A stretch of 64,000 nt of DNA, from positions 4,498,501 through 4,562,500 of the forward strand of contig NZ_CP127294.1 of assembly GCF_030285625.1 (NCBI RefSeq). Reading direction: 5' to 3'. This DNA comes from Amycolatopsis sp. 2-15 (GTDB taxonomy: Bacteria; Actinomycetota; Actinomycetes; Mycobacteriales; Pseudonocardiaceae). The notes under the pieces were generated by a model. The model had not been told where the DNA came from. It searched no databases and saw only the letters and a program-made list of their open reading frames with translations. Below are positions 43,500 through 54,514 of the stretch, one piece after another (positions within the stretch are counted from its first letter, which is position 1; every line of letters starts with the position of its first letter). Position numbers and translations under genes: made by a program.

Positions 43500-44216
43500 A
43501 TGACCCTGTCCGCCGAGGACTGCCTGGCGCACCTGCGCACGCTCACGACCGAGTTCGCACAGGCCGCGAACGACGGTGCGGCGAACGCGCCGGTGCCGGA
43601 CTGCGCCGACTGGACGCGCGCCGACCTCGTGACCCACCTCGGCGAGATCCACCGCTGGTCGGCGGAGATCGTGCGCACCGGCGAGCCGCAGCAGCGCGCC
43701 GCCTCGGAGGTGCCCGGCGACCTGGCCGCGTGGTACGCCGAGAGCGCCGCGGTGCTGCTCGCCGAGTTCGAGGCAGCCGACCCCGCCGACAAGTGCTGGC
43801 ACTTCGGCGGAACGCCCAAGACCAAGGCCTTCTGGTTCCACCGCCAGCTGCACGAGACGGCCGTGCACCTCATCGACCTCCACGGCTGCGCGGGCACGAC
43901 ACCGGTCCTCGACCCGATCGTGGCCGCCGACGGCGTCGACGAGGTCCTCGGCGCGCTGCTGCCGCGCGTCACCCGTTGGCACGCCGTGCCCCCGCTGGCC
44001 GCGCCGCTCCGGCTGCGCGCCACCGACACCGGGCACGAGTGGACGGTCGTGCCGGGGGAGCCGCCCGTGCTGGGTGAAGGCGCGCCCGCCGCCACCGTCG
44101 AGGCCACCGCGCAGGATCTGCTGACGCTGCTGTGGAAGCGCGGCGACGTCACGCCGGGCCTCTCCGGTGACGAGGAATTGGCCCGCGCCTTCCTGAAATC
44201 CCCGCTCACCCCCTGA
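43500..44216 (+). CDS. DinB-fold maleylpyruvate isomerase family protein
   Basis: The 238-residue protein matches the mycothiol-dependent DinB-type family: an N-terminal four-helix region with DWTRADLVTHLGEIHRWSAE and the metal-binding motif FWFHRQLHETAVHLIDLHG, and a C-terminal all-alpha/beta domain (LRLRATDTGHEWTVVPGEPP). Such enzymes use mycothiol in S-transfer or isomerisation; the specific substrate is unknown. The first His in THLGEIHR and the HxxxH pair are present. Confidence 0.85.
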   Translation: MTLSAEDCLAHLRTLTTEFAQAANDGAANAPVPDCADWTRADLVTHLGEIHRWSAEIVRTGEPQQRAASEVPGDLAAWYAESAAVLLAEFEAADPADKCWHFGGTPKTKAFWFHRQLHETAVHLIDLHGCAGTTPVLDPIVAADGVDEVLGALLPRVTRWHAVPPLAAPLRLRATDTGHEWTVVPGEPPVLGEGAPAATVEATAQDLLTLLWKRGDVTPGLSGDEELARAFLKSPLTP

Positions 44217-44312
44217 CCGGAACCGCCCGTTCTGAGCCATTCAGGCGGCGTTCATCCCGAATCCTTCCGCCGGCCGGGCTGCTCCACTTTGCTGGGCGAA
44301 GTCACTCACTCG

Positions 44313-47300
44313 ATGCTGGGGTACCTGGTGAAGAAGTCACGCTCCGTGCTGCTCTGCGCCCTTTGCGCACTGTTTGCCACCGCCGTCTCCGCGCCGGCGT
44401 ACGGCGATCCGCTCGCCGCGCCACTCGGCCCCCGGCCGGTGGAGGGCGCGCCCGCGGCGTCGTCGGCCCGCGAAGCCCCGGTCACGGCCGCCGCGACGAC
44501 CGACGACGGCCTCGAGACCGGCAGCGCCACCTCGGCCATCGCGCCCGGGCTGCAGCTCACGCAGTTCGATCGCTTCGACCCGGCCGGCTGGATCCGCGGC
44601 GACACCCTCAGCGTCGACCTCACCAGCAAAGTGCTGAAGCCGACGTACCTGAGCCCTGGCACGGTTTCCGCACGCACGCCGCTTTCGCAGCAGGTGGCCC
44701 GCACCGGCGCGGTGGCCGGGGTGAACGGCGACTTCTTCGACATCAACGCCACCGGCGCGCCCGAGGGCGTCGGCATCTCCGACGGGCAGCTGCAGACCGC
44801 GCCGGCCACCGGGCACAACACCACCGCGGCGATCACCGGCGAGGGCCGCGCGAAGCTGGCCGACATCTTCCTCGAAGCCTCGGTGCGGCTGCCGGACGGA
44901 CGCAGCGTGCCGGCCACGAACTTCAACAGCCCCGTGCTGGGCAAGGACGCGCTCGGTGTCTACACCCCGCTGTGGGGTGCCTCCGCGCGCGCCACTTCGG
45001 TGGCCGGCGCCGCCCGCGTGGCCGAGGTCGAGGTGCGCGACGGCGTGGTCACGCAGGTGCGCACGCAGCCGGCCGACGGGCCGATCCCCGCGGGCAGCAC
45101 GCTCCTGCTGGGCCGGGAAGCGGGCGCGGACACGCTGGCGACGCTGAAGATCGGCGACCACGTCGGCGTCTCGTACGCGCCGCGTTCGGACGCCGGCAAG
45201 ATCGCCGTGGCCGTCGGCGGCAACGAGGCGCTGCTGAAGGACGGCCAGCTGCAACCGGTGGACGACACCACGCTCGCCCCGCGCACCGGCGTCGGCTTTT
45301 CCGCCGACGGCAAGCACCTGTGGCTCATGACCGTCGACGGCCGGCAGGCCGACAGCCGCGGCATGACCGAGGCCGAGCTGGGCCGCCGCCTGAAGGGCCT
45401 GGGTGCCGACGACGCCATCAACCTCGACGGCGGCGGCTCCTCCACGCTGCTCGCGCGCGGCGAGGGTGAGGCTGCGCCGAGCGTTCGCAACGCCCCGTCC
45501 GACGGCGGGGAACGGCTGGTGCCCAACGGGATCGGCATCAAGACCGTCCCCGGCAGCGGCCGGCTGACCGGCTTCGCGCCGGCTCCCGCGCAGAACACCG
45601 AGAACGCCACGCGAGTCCTTTCCGGACTGTCGCGGGTGCTCGTCGCCGACGGCCACGACGAGACCGGCGCGGCCGTCGCGGCGCACCCGCGGTGGAGCAC
45701 GTCGGACCCGGGCCGCGCCACCGTGACGGACAACGTGCTCACCGCCCACGCGGACCGCAAGCACCCGGAAGCGCGCGAAGACGTCTCCGTGATGGCCCGC
45801 GACGGCAAGGCCTCGGGCAAGACGACCGTGTCGGTGCTGGGCGCGCCGGTACGGCTGGGCACGAGCACCGCGCAGGTCGCGCTGTCCGGCGCGGGCGCGC
45901 ACAGCACGTTCCAGGTCTTCGGCTACGATGCCGACGGCTACGGCACCTGGGTGGAGCCGCGGGACGTGAAGCTCGAGTTCGACCCCGCCGTGGTGGACGT
46001 GAAGCCCGCCGCCGACGGGTTCGAGGTCACGGCCAAGGCCGCTTCGGGCGCTTCGGTGATCACTGTCCACGCGGGCGGGCTGACCGAGCACCTCGCCGCT
46101 TCCGTCGGCACGGAACCGCAGGTGGCGTCTCCTCTGGACGGTCCGGCCGGCTGGAGCGCCAGCGTGTACCCGGCGGTGGTCGGAGCCGCGTTGTCCCCGG
46201 CCGAAGGGCGGGACGGCGGCCAAGGCGTCGCGCTCGACTACCGCTTCACCGGCACCACGGCCACGCGCGCCGCGTACGTGACCGCCGCGACGCCGCTGCC
46301 CGTGCCGGCCGGCACGCAAAAGATCGGCCTGTGGGTCAACGGCGATGGCAAGGGCGCCTGGTTGCGCGCGGAGCTGCACGATCAAGCCAACGTGGCGTCC
46401 ATTGTGGACCTTTCGCTCAGCGTCGACTGGACGGGCTGGAAGTACGTGACCGCCGCCGTGCCGGCCGGGCTGCCGGACGGTCAGCGCCTCACCCGCTTCT
46501 ATGCCGTGGAGAACGTGCCGGACCAGCAGTACGAAGGTCACGTCGGGTTCGACGACCTCACCTTCGAGGTCGCGCCGTCCACGTCCGTGCCCGCCGACCC
46601 GGCCGCGCACGACCCGGCGCTGGTCACCGACGGTACGCTCGGCACCGGCAGCCTGCGGATCGCGGTGATCAGCGACGCGCAGTTCACCGCCGACGCGCCC
46701 GGCGGCCCGCTGGTGGCGCAGGCGCGCCGCGCGATGCGGGAGGCCGTGGCCGCGAAACCGGACCTCGTGCTGATCAACGGCGACCTCGTCGACCGCGGCA
46801 CGGCGCCCGATTTCGTGCTGGCGCGCAAGGTGATCACCGAGGAGCTCGACGGGAAGGTGCCGTGGTACTACGTGCCCGGCAACCACGAAGCCGAGGGCGG
46901 CGACGCGCTCGCCAACTTCCAGGCCGAGTTCGGCATGACGCACCAGGTGGTCGACGTGCACGGCATCCGGCTCGTGCTCATGGACTCCTCGCGCGGCTCG
47001 CTGCGCGCCGGCGGGTTCGACCAGGTGCGGATGCTGCGCGACGCGCTCGACGGGGCGGCGCGGGACCGGTCGATCCGCGGCGTCGTCGTCGCGATGCACC
47101 ACCCCGTGAAGGACCCGAGCCCCACGGGCAACTCGCAGCTGGGCGACCGCAAGGAAGCCGACTTGCTGCAGACGTGGCTCACGGGTTTCGAGCAGTCCTC
47201 GGGCAAGCAGGCCGCGGCGATCGCGTCGCACGCCGGCGTGTTCAGCCTGTCGCGCACCGACGGCGTGCCGTACCTGGTCAACGGCAACTCGGGCAAGACG

Positions 47301-47687
47301 CCCGCGGCCGCGCCGGGTGATGGCGGGTTCGTCGGCTGGACGCTGGTGCGCGTCGACCCGTCGGCCAAGGATCAGCCGGTGCGCTTCGAGACGCGGCCGA
47401 ACGTCGACACGCTGTCGCTGTCCGGTCCCGCTTCACTGCGGCGTGGCGCGAAGGCGCAGCTGACCGCGACGCTCATGCAGGCGGGCCGCGCCGTGCCGGT
47501 CGCCTACCCGATGAGCGCGGACTGGAGCGGCTTCTTGGCCCACATCGGCGCGGGCCGTCCGGCACCGTGGGACGTGGTGTCCTACGACCCGGCGAGCGGC
47601 GTGCTCACCGCGTTGCACCCGGGTGTCGCGCGGATTTCCGTGACGGTGAACGGCGTTTCGAGGGACCTGACGGTCACCGTCCGCTGA
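44313..47687 (+). CDS. Secreted phosphodiester glycosidase with metallophosphoesterase domain
   Basis: A large exported protein of 1124 residues: Sec signal (KKSRSVLLCALCALFATAVS); a NAGPA-like phosphodiester glycosidase domain up to about residue 410, with GVNGDFFD and AINLDGGGSSTLL; two middle beta-sandwich regions including a carbohydrate-binding-like part; and a calcineurin-like metallophosphoesterase at about 780-1010, with AVISDAQF, LINGDLVDRG, VPGNHEAEGG and VAMHHPVKD. The C-terminal 100 residues look like a further Ig-type domain. It should hydrolyse sugar-phosphodiester links outside the cell, perhaps in wall polymers. GTG 44328 is an alternative start. Confidence 0.88.
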   Translation: MLGYLVKKSRSVLLCALCALFATAVSAPAYGDPLAAPLGPRPVEGAPAASSAREAPVTAAATTDDGLETGSATSAIAPGLQLTQFDRFDPAGWIRGDTLSVDLTSKVLKPTYLSPGTVSARTPLSQQVARTGAVAGVNGDFFDINATGAPEGVGISDGQLQTAPATGHNTTAAITGEGRAKLADIFLEASVRLPDGRSVPATNFNSPVLGKDALGVYTPLWGASARATSVAGAARVAEVEVRDGVVTQVRTQPADGPIPAGSTLLLGREAGADTLATLKIGDHVGVSYAPRSDAGKIAVAVGGNEALLKDGQLQPVDDTTLAPRTGVGFSADGKHLWLMTVDGRQADSRGMTEAELGRRLKGLGADDAINLDGGGSSTLLARGEGEAAPSVRNAPSDGGERLVPNGIGIKTVPGSGRLTGFAPAPAQNTENATRVLSGLSRVLVADGHDETGAAVAAHPRWSTSDPGRATVTDNVLTAHADRKHPEAREDVSVMARDGKASGKTTVSVLGAPVRLGTSTAQVALSGAGAHSTFQVFGYDADGYGTWVEPRDVKLEFDPAVVDVKPAADGFEVTAKAASGASVITVHAGGLTEHLAASVGTEPQVASPLDGPAGWSASVYPAVVGAALSPAEGRDGGQGVALDYRFTGTTATRAAYVTAATPLPVPAGTQKIGLWVNGDGKGAWLRAELHDQANVASIVDLSLSVDWTGWKYVTAAVPAGLPDGQRLTRFYAVENVPDQQYEGHVGFDDLTFEVAPSTSVPADPAAHDPALVTDGTLGTGSLRIAVISDAQFTADAPGGPLVAQARRAMREAVAAKPDLVLINGDLVDRGTAPDFVLARKVITEELDGKVPWYYVPGNHEAEGGDALANFQAEFGMTHQVVDVHGIRLVLMDSSRGSLRAGGFDQVRMLRDALDGAARDRSIRGVVVAMHHPVKDPSPTGNSQLGDRKEADLLQTWLTGFEQSSGKQAAAIASHAGVFSLSRTDGVPYLVNGNSGKTPAAAPGDGGFVGWTLVRVDPSAKDQPVRFETRPNVDTLSLSGPASLRRGAKAQLTATLMQAGRAVPVAYPMSADWSGFLAHIGAGRPAPWDVVSYDPASGVLTALHPGVARISVTVNGVSRDLTVTVR

Positions 47688-47740
47688 CCGATCGGGAAAC
47701 CGGTCGAAAACTGTCGGTGCCTGCGCCTAGTGTCGTGCGG

Positions 47741-48139
47741 GTGGCAGAGGTAACGGCGGAACCGACACTGGTGCAGGCGAAGGCACTGGTGAAGCGGTTC
47801 GGTGAGTTCGAAGCGGTGCGCGGCATCGACGTCGAGGTGCGGCCGGGGGAGGCGTTCGGCTTCCTCGGGCCCAACGGCGCCGGGAAGTCGTCGACGATGC
47901 GGATGATCGCGTGCGTGTCGCCGCGCACCGACGGCGAGCTGCGCGTGCTGGGCATGGACCCGGACGTCGACGGGCCGCGCATCCGCGCACGCCTGGGCGT
48001 GGTGCCGCAGGAGGACAACCTCGACGTCGAGCTCACCGTGCGGCAGAACCTGCACCTCTACGGGCGGTACTTCGGGCTGTCGCGGGCACACGGCACCACG
48101 CTGATCGTCACCACGCACTACATGGATGAGTCCGAGTAA
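47741..48139 (+). pseudogene. Drug-exporter ABC ATPase with internal deletion
   Basis: The GTG-started frame begins as a DrrA/NodI-type ATPase: Walker A GPNGAGKSSTMRM, and Q-loop region VVPQEDNLDVELT. After GRYFGLSRA it jumps straight to HGTTLIVTTHYMDESE and stops. The Walker B, signature and D-loop (about 100 residues) are missing, as is everything after the H-loop. Flanking bases show no IS ends, so a simple deletion is likely. Confidence 0.85.
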
Positions 48140-48314
48140 CAACGACCGTTGGTCACTTTGGCCAGGTCAGAGGTAGTGTAAGGGCTGTGTTGCGAGTCTT
48201 GAGCGGTATCCGGCAGTCGAAGAAGAAGGAGCTCTCTGAGAGCCCCGGTAACGCAGCGCAAGGACATCAACTTCTGGTGTGATGCTCAGCAGGCAGTGGT
48301 CGTCGGTGAGGCTG

Positions 48315-48879
48315 TTGACCTTGGCGTCAGCGCGTCGATCTCGCGACGGGGCTACTCAACCGGCGCGGCTTCGACCAAACTGCGACCCTGCGTCTCCTCG
48401 CCGACCGCATCGCCGAGCGTGAGACGACTCTGCTCCTCCTCGATGTCGATTTCTTCAAGCAGGCGAACACCAATCTCGAACACGTTGGCGGAGACCAAGT
48501 TCTCGCGCAACTCGCCGACGTGGTGCAGTCAATCTCCCGCGAGCACGACATGACCTGCCGGTGGGGTGGTGAGGAGTTCGTCATCCTTATGCCTGCGACG
48601 GGCCAAGACGAGGGGGTAGTCATCGCCGAGCGGATTCGCGAGGCCTTCGGCACCTCGAGCGTCGAGATCGAGGACCCTGCCGGTGGCAGGCCACGCGTGA
48701 TCAACAAGCAACGGCAGATGGGCGCAGGGTTCACCGTGTCGATCGGCGTCGCAGTGTCGCCGAAACACGGTGTCGAGCTGAGTGAGCTTAAGCAACGTGC
48801 AGACCTCGCACTGGAATGGGCGAAGCGCAACGGCCGGAATCGGGTCGGCGTCGCATCTGATGGGGGGAGGCGTCGATGA
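48315..48879 (+). pseudogene. GGDEF domain protein, 5' truncated
   Basis: The frame opens after a TGA and reads DLATGLLNRRGFDQTA, LLLLDVDFFKQANT, HVGGDQVLAQLADV, CRWGGEEFVILMP and FTVSIGVAVSPKHG, a full diguanylate cyclase core with the GGEEF active site. No suitable start codon precedes the DLATGLLNRRGF segment; the first in-frame GTG is at 48520, inside the domain. The sensory N-terminus is lost. It lies in a decayed stretch between the broken ABC gene and an IS element. Confidence 0.8.
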
Positions 48880-49180
48880 GTGTCTACCTGCGCAAGCCGT
48901 CGCTGAGAACGAGTCGAGGTGGGCCTGACGCTCCTCTTCGGCCAACCGCGCTGACCTCGCGCGCCAATTAGGTTCGCGGATCCACGCCCACGTCCGGTTC
49001 TAAGCAAGCGCTTCGGGAAGAGATCTGGTGATACAGCCCCGATTCGGGGATGCCATATTGGCTGCAGCCGCGAACATTGCCCTGATGTCCCCGCTATTTC
49101 GCATACGCCAAACATCCGGTACGGCGGATCGTCGTGCGCCTTCGGTCCGGTCTTTGACCGCCGTCGCCGTTCATGGCTTA
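48880..49180. other. Degraded stretch before the IS5-family element
   Basis: A 30-codon frame (MSVYLRKPSLRTSRGG) overlaps the GGDEF stop and ends at 48971, then a GTG-started frame at 49028 (IQPRFGDAILAAAANIALMS) runs into the IS left end at 49181. Both look like gene fragments. Nothing else is supported. Confidence 0.45.
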
Positions 49181-50046
49181 GAGCGTTTCTCGTTTGGGTT
49201 TTCCCGGTGATCCTGTGATGATCTTGAGCTGTGATCGACTCGCTGTCGCAACGGCTGGTGCCTGACCGATTGTGGGCACTGGTGGAACCGCTGATCCCAC
49301 CAGCAAAAGAGCGTCCGCAGGGTGGTGGGCGTGCACGAACGGATCCACGGGCGGTGTTCACGGCGATCGTGTTCGTGCTGACCAGCGGTTGTGCGTGGCG
49401 ACACCTGCCGCCCTCGTTCGGCGTGTCGGTGCCCACGGCGCATCGGACGTTCACCGAGTGGACCGAGGCCGGGTTGTGGCGGCAGTTGCACCAGGCGGTG
49501 TTGGGCGAACTGGGTGGCCAGGGATTGATCGACTGGTCTCGCGCGGTCCTCGACGGAGCGTCCCTCAGGGCCAAAGGGGGCGGATTGACCGGCCCGAGCC
49601 CGGTTGATCGCGGCAAACCGGGTTCGAAGATCCACGTGTTGTCCGACCGGGCAGGCCTGGCCCTGACCGTCGGAATCTCTGCGGCCAACACCCACGACAG
49701 CCACGCACTCAAGCCCCTGGTCAACGCGCTCCCAGCGATCCGCTCCCGCCGGGGACCCCGGCGCCGGAAACCAGCCAAGCTCCACGCGGACAAGGCCTAC
49801 GACATTCCAGCCCTGCGCGACTGGCTCCGCCAACGCCGAATCCTCCCGCGCATCGCCCGCAAGGGCATCGAATCCAGGGACAAGCTCGGCAAACACCGGT
49901 GGGTCATCGAACGGGCCATCGCCTGGCTGTTCGGCTACCGTCGACTCACCATCCGCTACGAGCGCGATGCCGGCCATTTCCTCGCCTTCCTCACCCTCGC
50001 CGCCACCATCACCTGCTACAAGAAACTCGCCAAATGAGACGCGCTC
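49181..50046 (+). mobile_element. IS5-family insertion sequence, 866 bp
   Basis: Ends GAGCGTTTCTCGTTTGG (49181) and the complement of GAGCGCGTCTCATTTGG (to 50046) match at 14 of 17 positions, flanked by a TTA duplication (49178-49180 and 50047-50049). One complete transposase gene is inside. The short target duplication and end design fit the IS5 group. Confidence 0.9.
49231..50037 (+). CDS. IS5-family transposase
   Basis: The 268-residue protein begins with a helix-turn-helix type domain (DRLWALVEPLIPPAKERPQG, HRTFTEWTEAGLWRQLHQAV) and has the DDE residues in VLDGASLRAK, LHADKAYD and RWVIERAIAWLFGYR. The gene is intact. A second in-phase shadow frame is ignored. Confidence 0.93.
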   Translation: MIDSLSQRLVPDRLWALVEPLIPPAKERPQGGGRARTDPRAVFTAIVFVLTSGCAWRHLPPSFGVSVPTAHRTFTEWTEAGLWRQLHQAVLGELGGQGLIDWSRAVLDGASLRAKGGGLTGPSPVDRGKPGSKIHVLSDRAGLALTVGISAANTHDSHALKPLVNALPAIRSRRGPRRRKPAKLHADKAYDIPALRDWLRQRRILPRIARKGIESRDKLGKHRWVIERAIAWLFGYRRLTIRYERDAGHFLAFLTLAATITCYKKLAK

Positions 50047-50283
50047 TTACTGCCAGGGTCGGCAGAATTGCTGTCGATGGCGGCAAAACGCGTTGCACCG
50101 TAGCGCTGGGTGTCCGCAGCTACGGTGGGTTCCCTCCGTTCTGCTCTGTCCCGGATGCTCGATCGTCATCGCCGAGCGGTGCAGGCTTGACCGCGCGTGA
50201 AGGGGTACGGGCGGAGGGCGGGCTGGAATCCCGCGCGGTCGTGGGTGGTGACTGGTGTGAGGTGGCCCGAAAGCCGGTCCGGG
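50047..50283. other. Intergenic, no gene seen
   Basis: About 240 bases between the IS right end and the 3' end of fumC. Short frames only. It may include the end of the fumC transcript, but no hairpin with a T-run is evident. Confidence 0.4.
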
Positions 50284-51695
<1,412 letters not shown>

Positions 51696-51699
<4 letters not shown>

Positions 51700-53000
51700 G
51701 CCGCCACTTCCGGCCGGCCGGCCGGCTCTCCGGCCGGCGTGTACTCCTTGGTGATCTTGGCGACCACGACGGTGGCGACGGCGTTGCCGATGACGTTCGA
51801 GGTCGCCACGGCGATCGAGATGAACCGGTAGACGCCAAAGATCAGTGCCAGCCCGGCTACCGGAAGGACACCGGTCGTCGTCACCGTCGCCGCGAACACG
51901 ACGAACGATCCACCCGAGACGGTCGCCGCGCCCTTGGAGGTCAGGAACATCACCGCGAGGATGGAAAGCTGCTGGCCCAGGCTCAGTGGCACGCCGTACG
52001 CGTTGGCGAGGAAAAGGACCCCGACCGACATGAAGATGGACGTCCCGTCGAGATTGAACGCGTAGCCGGTGGGCAGGACCAGCCCCGCCACCTGTTTGGA
52101 CACGCCGTAGCGGGGCATCTTTTCCAGCAGGCGTGGCAGCACGCTCTCCGACGAAGCAGTGCCCAGGGTGATCAGGATTTCGTCCTTGAGAAAGCGCAGC
52201 AGCCCGAACAGGTTGATCCGGAAGATCGCGCACACCGCGCCGAGCACGATCCCGATGAACAGGATGATGCCAACCCACACGCAGACCACGAAATAGGCGA
52301 GCGACACGAGGACTGCGGTCCCGTTCGAACCCACCGCGTACGCGGTGGCGCCGAAGGTGCCGATGGGCGCCAGCCGCATGATAACCGAGATGAATCGGAA
52401 GAACGCGGTGGAGATCGTGTTCAGCCCGGTCTCGACGGGCTCCCGCTTGGCGGGCGCGAGGGTCAGCAGACCGAAGCCGAAGATCAAGGCGATCACCAGT
52501 ACCTGCAACAGGTTTCCGCCGGTGAAGGCGCCGAGGAAGTTGTCCGGGAACAGCTTGGTCACGAAGTCGATGAACGTGGTGTGCGACTGCGCGGCCTGGC
52601 TCGTGGCCTTCGCCGCGCCCTGAGCCGCGCTGGCGTTGGTGCTGAGCTGGCCGGTGCCTTCGCCGACTCGGGAGAGATTGCCGAACAACAGGCCGAGGCC
52701 GAGGGCGATCGTGGAGACGATTTCGAAGTAGATGATGGCCGTGAGGCCGACCTTGCCGATTCGCTTGACGTCGCCCGCGGCCAGGATGCCGAGCGTGACG
52801 GTCAGGAACACCAGCGGCGCGACCGCCGTCTTGATGAGGTTGAGAAAGATCGTGCCGAGGAAGTTCAGGGAGGCGGCGAAACCGGGCCAGATGATTCCGA
52901 CGACGATGCCGAGTACCAGGGACAGCACGACCTGGAAGCCCAGGCTCTTCCACAGTGGACCTTTGGTTCTGGTCTGCTCCACTGGGGTTCCGGCGCTCAT
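51696..53000 (-). CDS. C4-dicarboxylate/cation symporter (DctA/GltP family)
   Basis: The 434-residue membrane protein has about eight hydrophobic helices and the DAACS signatures ITLGTASSESVLPRLLEKM and LPTGYAFNLDGTSIFMSVGV, which form the re-entrant loops and substrate site. It should import C4-dicarboxylates or acidic amino acids with cations. It is the middle gene of the operon, 44 bases after the lyase gene, and overlaps fumC. Confidence 0.93.
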
Positions 53001-53044
53001 GTTCACGTCCTCCTCGCTGAGTTCGGGGGTTGGGGGAGTGGGCG

Positions 53045-54400
53045 CTAAGCCCGGGTGGCGCGCCATTCGTCGCGGGCGGCCCTGCAGATGAGCTCGGGGT
53101 CGCCCACGTAGCCGCCCGGGCTCATCGGCGTGGAGACGACCTCGGGGTCGAGGCCGCGTTCGGCCAGCTGGTCGCGCAGGGCCTCGGGCAGTGCGCCGCC
53201 TTGCCGGCGCACCTGCCGGGCGGCGGCGTAGACGACGTCGTGGGCGACTTCGCGGCCGAGCTGCGGTGCGAGACCGAACATGTAGGCCTCGGACATGATG
53301 AGACCGCCGTCCGCGTCGAGGTTGGCGCGCATCGCCGCCTCGTCGACCCGGAGTCCGGTCACCAGCTCGAGAGACGCGCTCAGGCAGCTCGCGGCCAGCC
53401 AGGCCAGCTGCGGCACGACATGCCACTCGATCTGCCACTCGCCCGCCGCGCGTTCCTGCGGCACTTCCATCGCCCGGTACAGCGCCGACGCGGCGGGGCC
53501 GCTCGAAGCGCTCATGCCGATGACCGCCTCGGCCAGGATCGGGTTCGCCTTCTGCGGCATGGTCGAGGAGGCTCCCCGGTGGTCTCCGGCCGCCTCCGCC
53601 AGCTCGCCGATCTCCGTCCGCCCGAGGTCGATGACGTTGCGGGCGAGCCGGGCGCAGGTCGCCGACAGCGCCGCGCACAGCGTGCCGAACTCGGCGACCG
53701 AATCCCGCGCCGCGTGCCAGGGCACGTCGCTGCCGCGCAGGCCGAGGCGCCGGGCCAGGTCGTGGCGCACCTGCGGGGCCGTCGGCCCGGCCGCCGCGCT
53801 GGTGCCGCCGGCCCCGAACAGCGAGATCACGCCGACCGCGGCCCGGGCCGAGCGCACGCGGCGGGTGTGCCGGGCGAGCTCGGCGAGCAAAGAGGCCAGC
53901 GTCGCCCCGAAGGTCGTGGGGACCGCTTGCTGGCCGTGCGTCCGGCCCGGCATCACGGTGTGCACGTGGGCGGTCATGACCGCCTCGACGGCGTCGCCGA
54001 GGTCGCCCAGCAGTCCATCGAGCCGGTCGGCGGCCCGCACGCTTTGCAGCGCGAAACCGCTGTCCATGATGTCCTGCGTGGTCGCGCCGTAGTGCACCCG
54101 GCCGTTCGGGCCGTCCGGCAGCCTGGCCGCGATGGCACGCACCAGCGACAGGATCGGATAGCCGACGTTGCGTGCCCCCGCCCACAGGGCTTCGGTGTCG
54201 AGCCCGGTGATGGTGGCCGCTTCGGCGATCAGCTCGGCGTCGGCCTGGGGAAGTACCCCGGCCGCCGCTTGCGCGCGAGCCAGCTCGGCTTCGACAGTCA
54301 ACCAGGCTTCGACGGTCGCTCGCTCCGACCAGACCGCAGCCATGGTGTCGTCACCCCAGAGCCGGCCGAGCAGGTCGAAGGGCGTGGTTCCCGTGTGCAC
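53045..54400 (-). CDS. Aspartase/argininosuccinate-lyase superfamily enzyme
   Basis: The 451-residue protein shows the superfamily signature GASSTMPQKANPILAEA, plus VHYGATTQDIMDSG and MPGRTHGQQAVPTTFG, which line the active site. Members release fumarate (or lactone) from a succinyl-type substrate. It resembles PcaB-like cycloisomerases and adenylosuccinate lyases, so the exact substrate is open. An ATG at 54439 is in frame, but it would place the operator inside the gene; the GTG at 54400 with GGAG upstream is a better start. Confidence 0.82.
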   Translation of the reverse strand: MHTGTTPFDLLGRLWGDDTMAAVWSERATVEAWLTVEAELARAQAAAGVLPQADAELIAEAATITGLDTEALWAGARNVGYPILSLVRAIAARLPDGPNGRVHYGATTQDIMDSGFALQSVRAADRLDGLLGDLGDAVEAVMTAHVHTVMPGRTHGQQAVPTTFGATLASLLAELARHTRRVRSARAAVGVISLFGAGGTSAAAGPTAPQVRHDLARRLGLRGSDVPWHAARDSVAEFGTLCAALSATCARLARNVIDLGRTEIGELAEAAGDHRGASSTMPQKANPILAEAVIGMSASSGPAASALYRAMEVPQERAAGEWQIEWHVVPQLAWLAASCLSASLELVTGLRVDEAAMRANLDADGGLIMSEAYMFGLAPQLGREVAHDVVYAAARQVRRQGGALPEALRDQLAERGLDPEVVSTPMSPGGYVGDPELICRAARDEWRATRA

Positions 54401-54412
54401 GTAAGCTCCATC

Positions 54413-54449
54413 GTTCAATCGATTGACTGCTGAAGTCACACGATTGAAC
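54413..54449. promoter_or_regulatory. LacI-type operator between lyase and regulator genes
   Basis: The perfect palindrome TCAATCGATTGA (54415-54426) is followed by CGATTGAAC (54441-54449), the inverse of GTTCAATCG (54413-54421). Palindromes with central CG are typical LacI-family operators. The position between the divergent genes, just upstream of the lyase start, fits repression of the operon. Confidence 0.65.
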
Positions 54450-54514
54450 TTGCCTGGCGACGAGGTGTCAAGACATCAGTACGATGACGGCATCGGAGTA
54501 CTGGACAGGAGCGG

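Noticed and set aside
44337..47231. 964-codon frame antisense to the glycosidase gene
   Set aside because: Composition is Arg/His/Gly/Ala-rich, typical of the complement of a high-GC gene; the plus strand has clear signal and catalytic motifs.
49028..49210. A 60-residue gene at the IS5-family left end
   Set aside because: Its last ten codons are IS sequence after the TTA duplication, so it is at most a truncated fragment.
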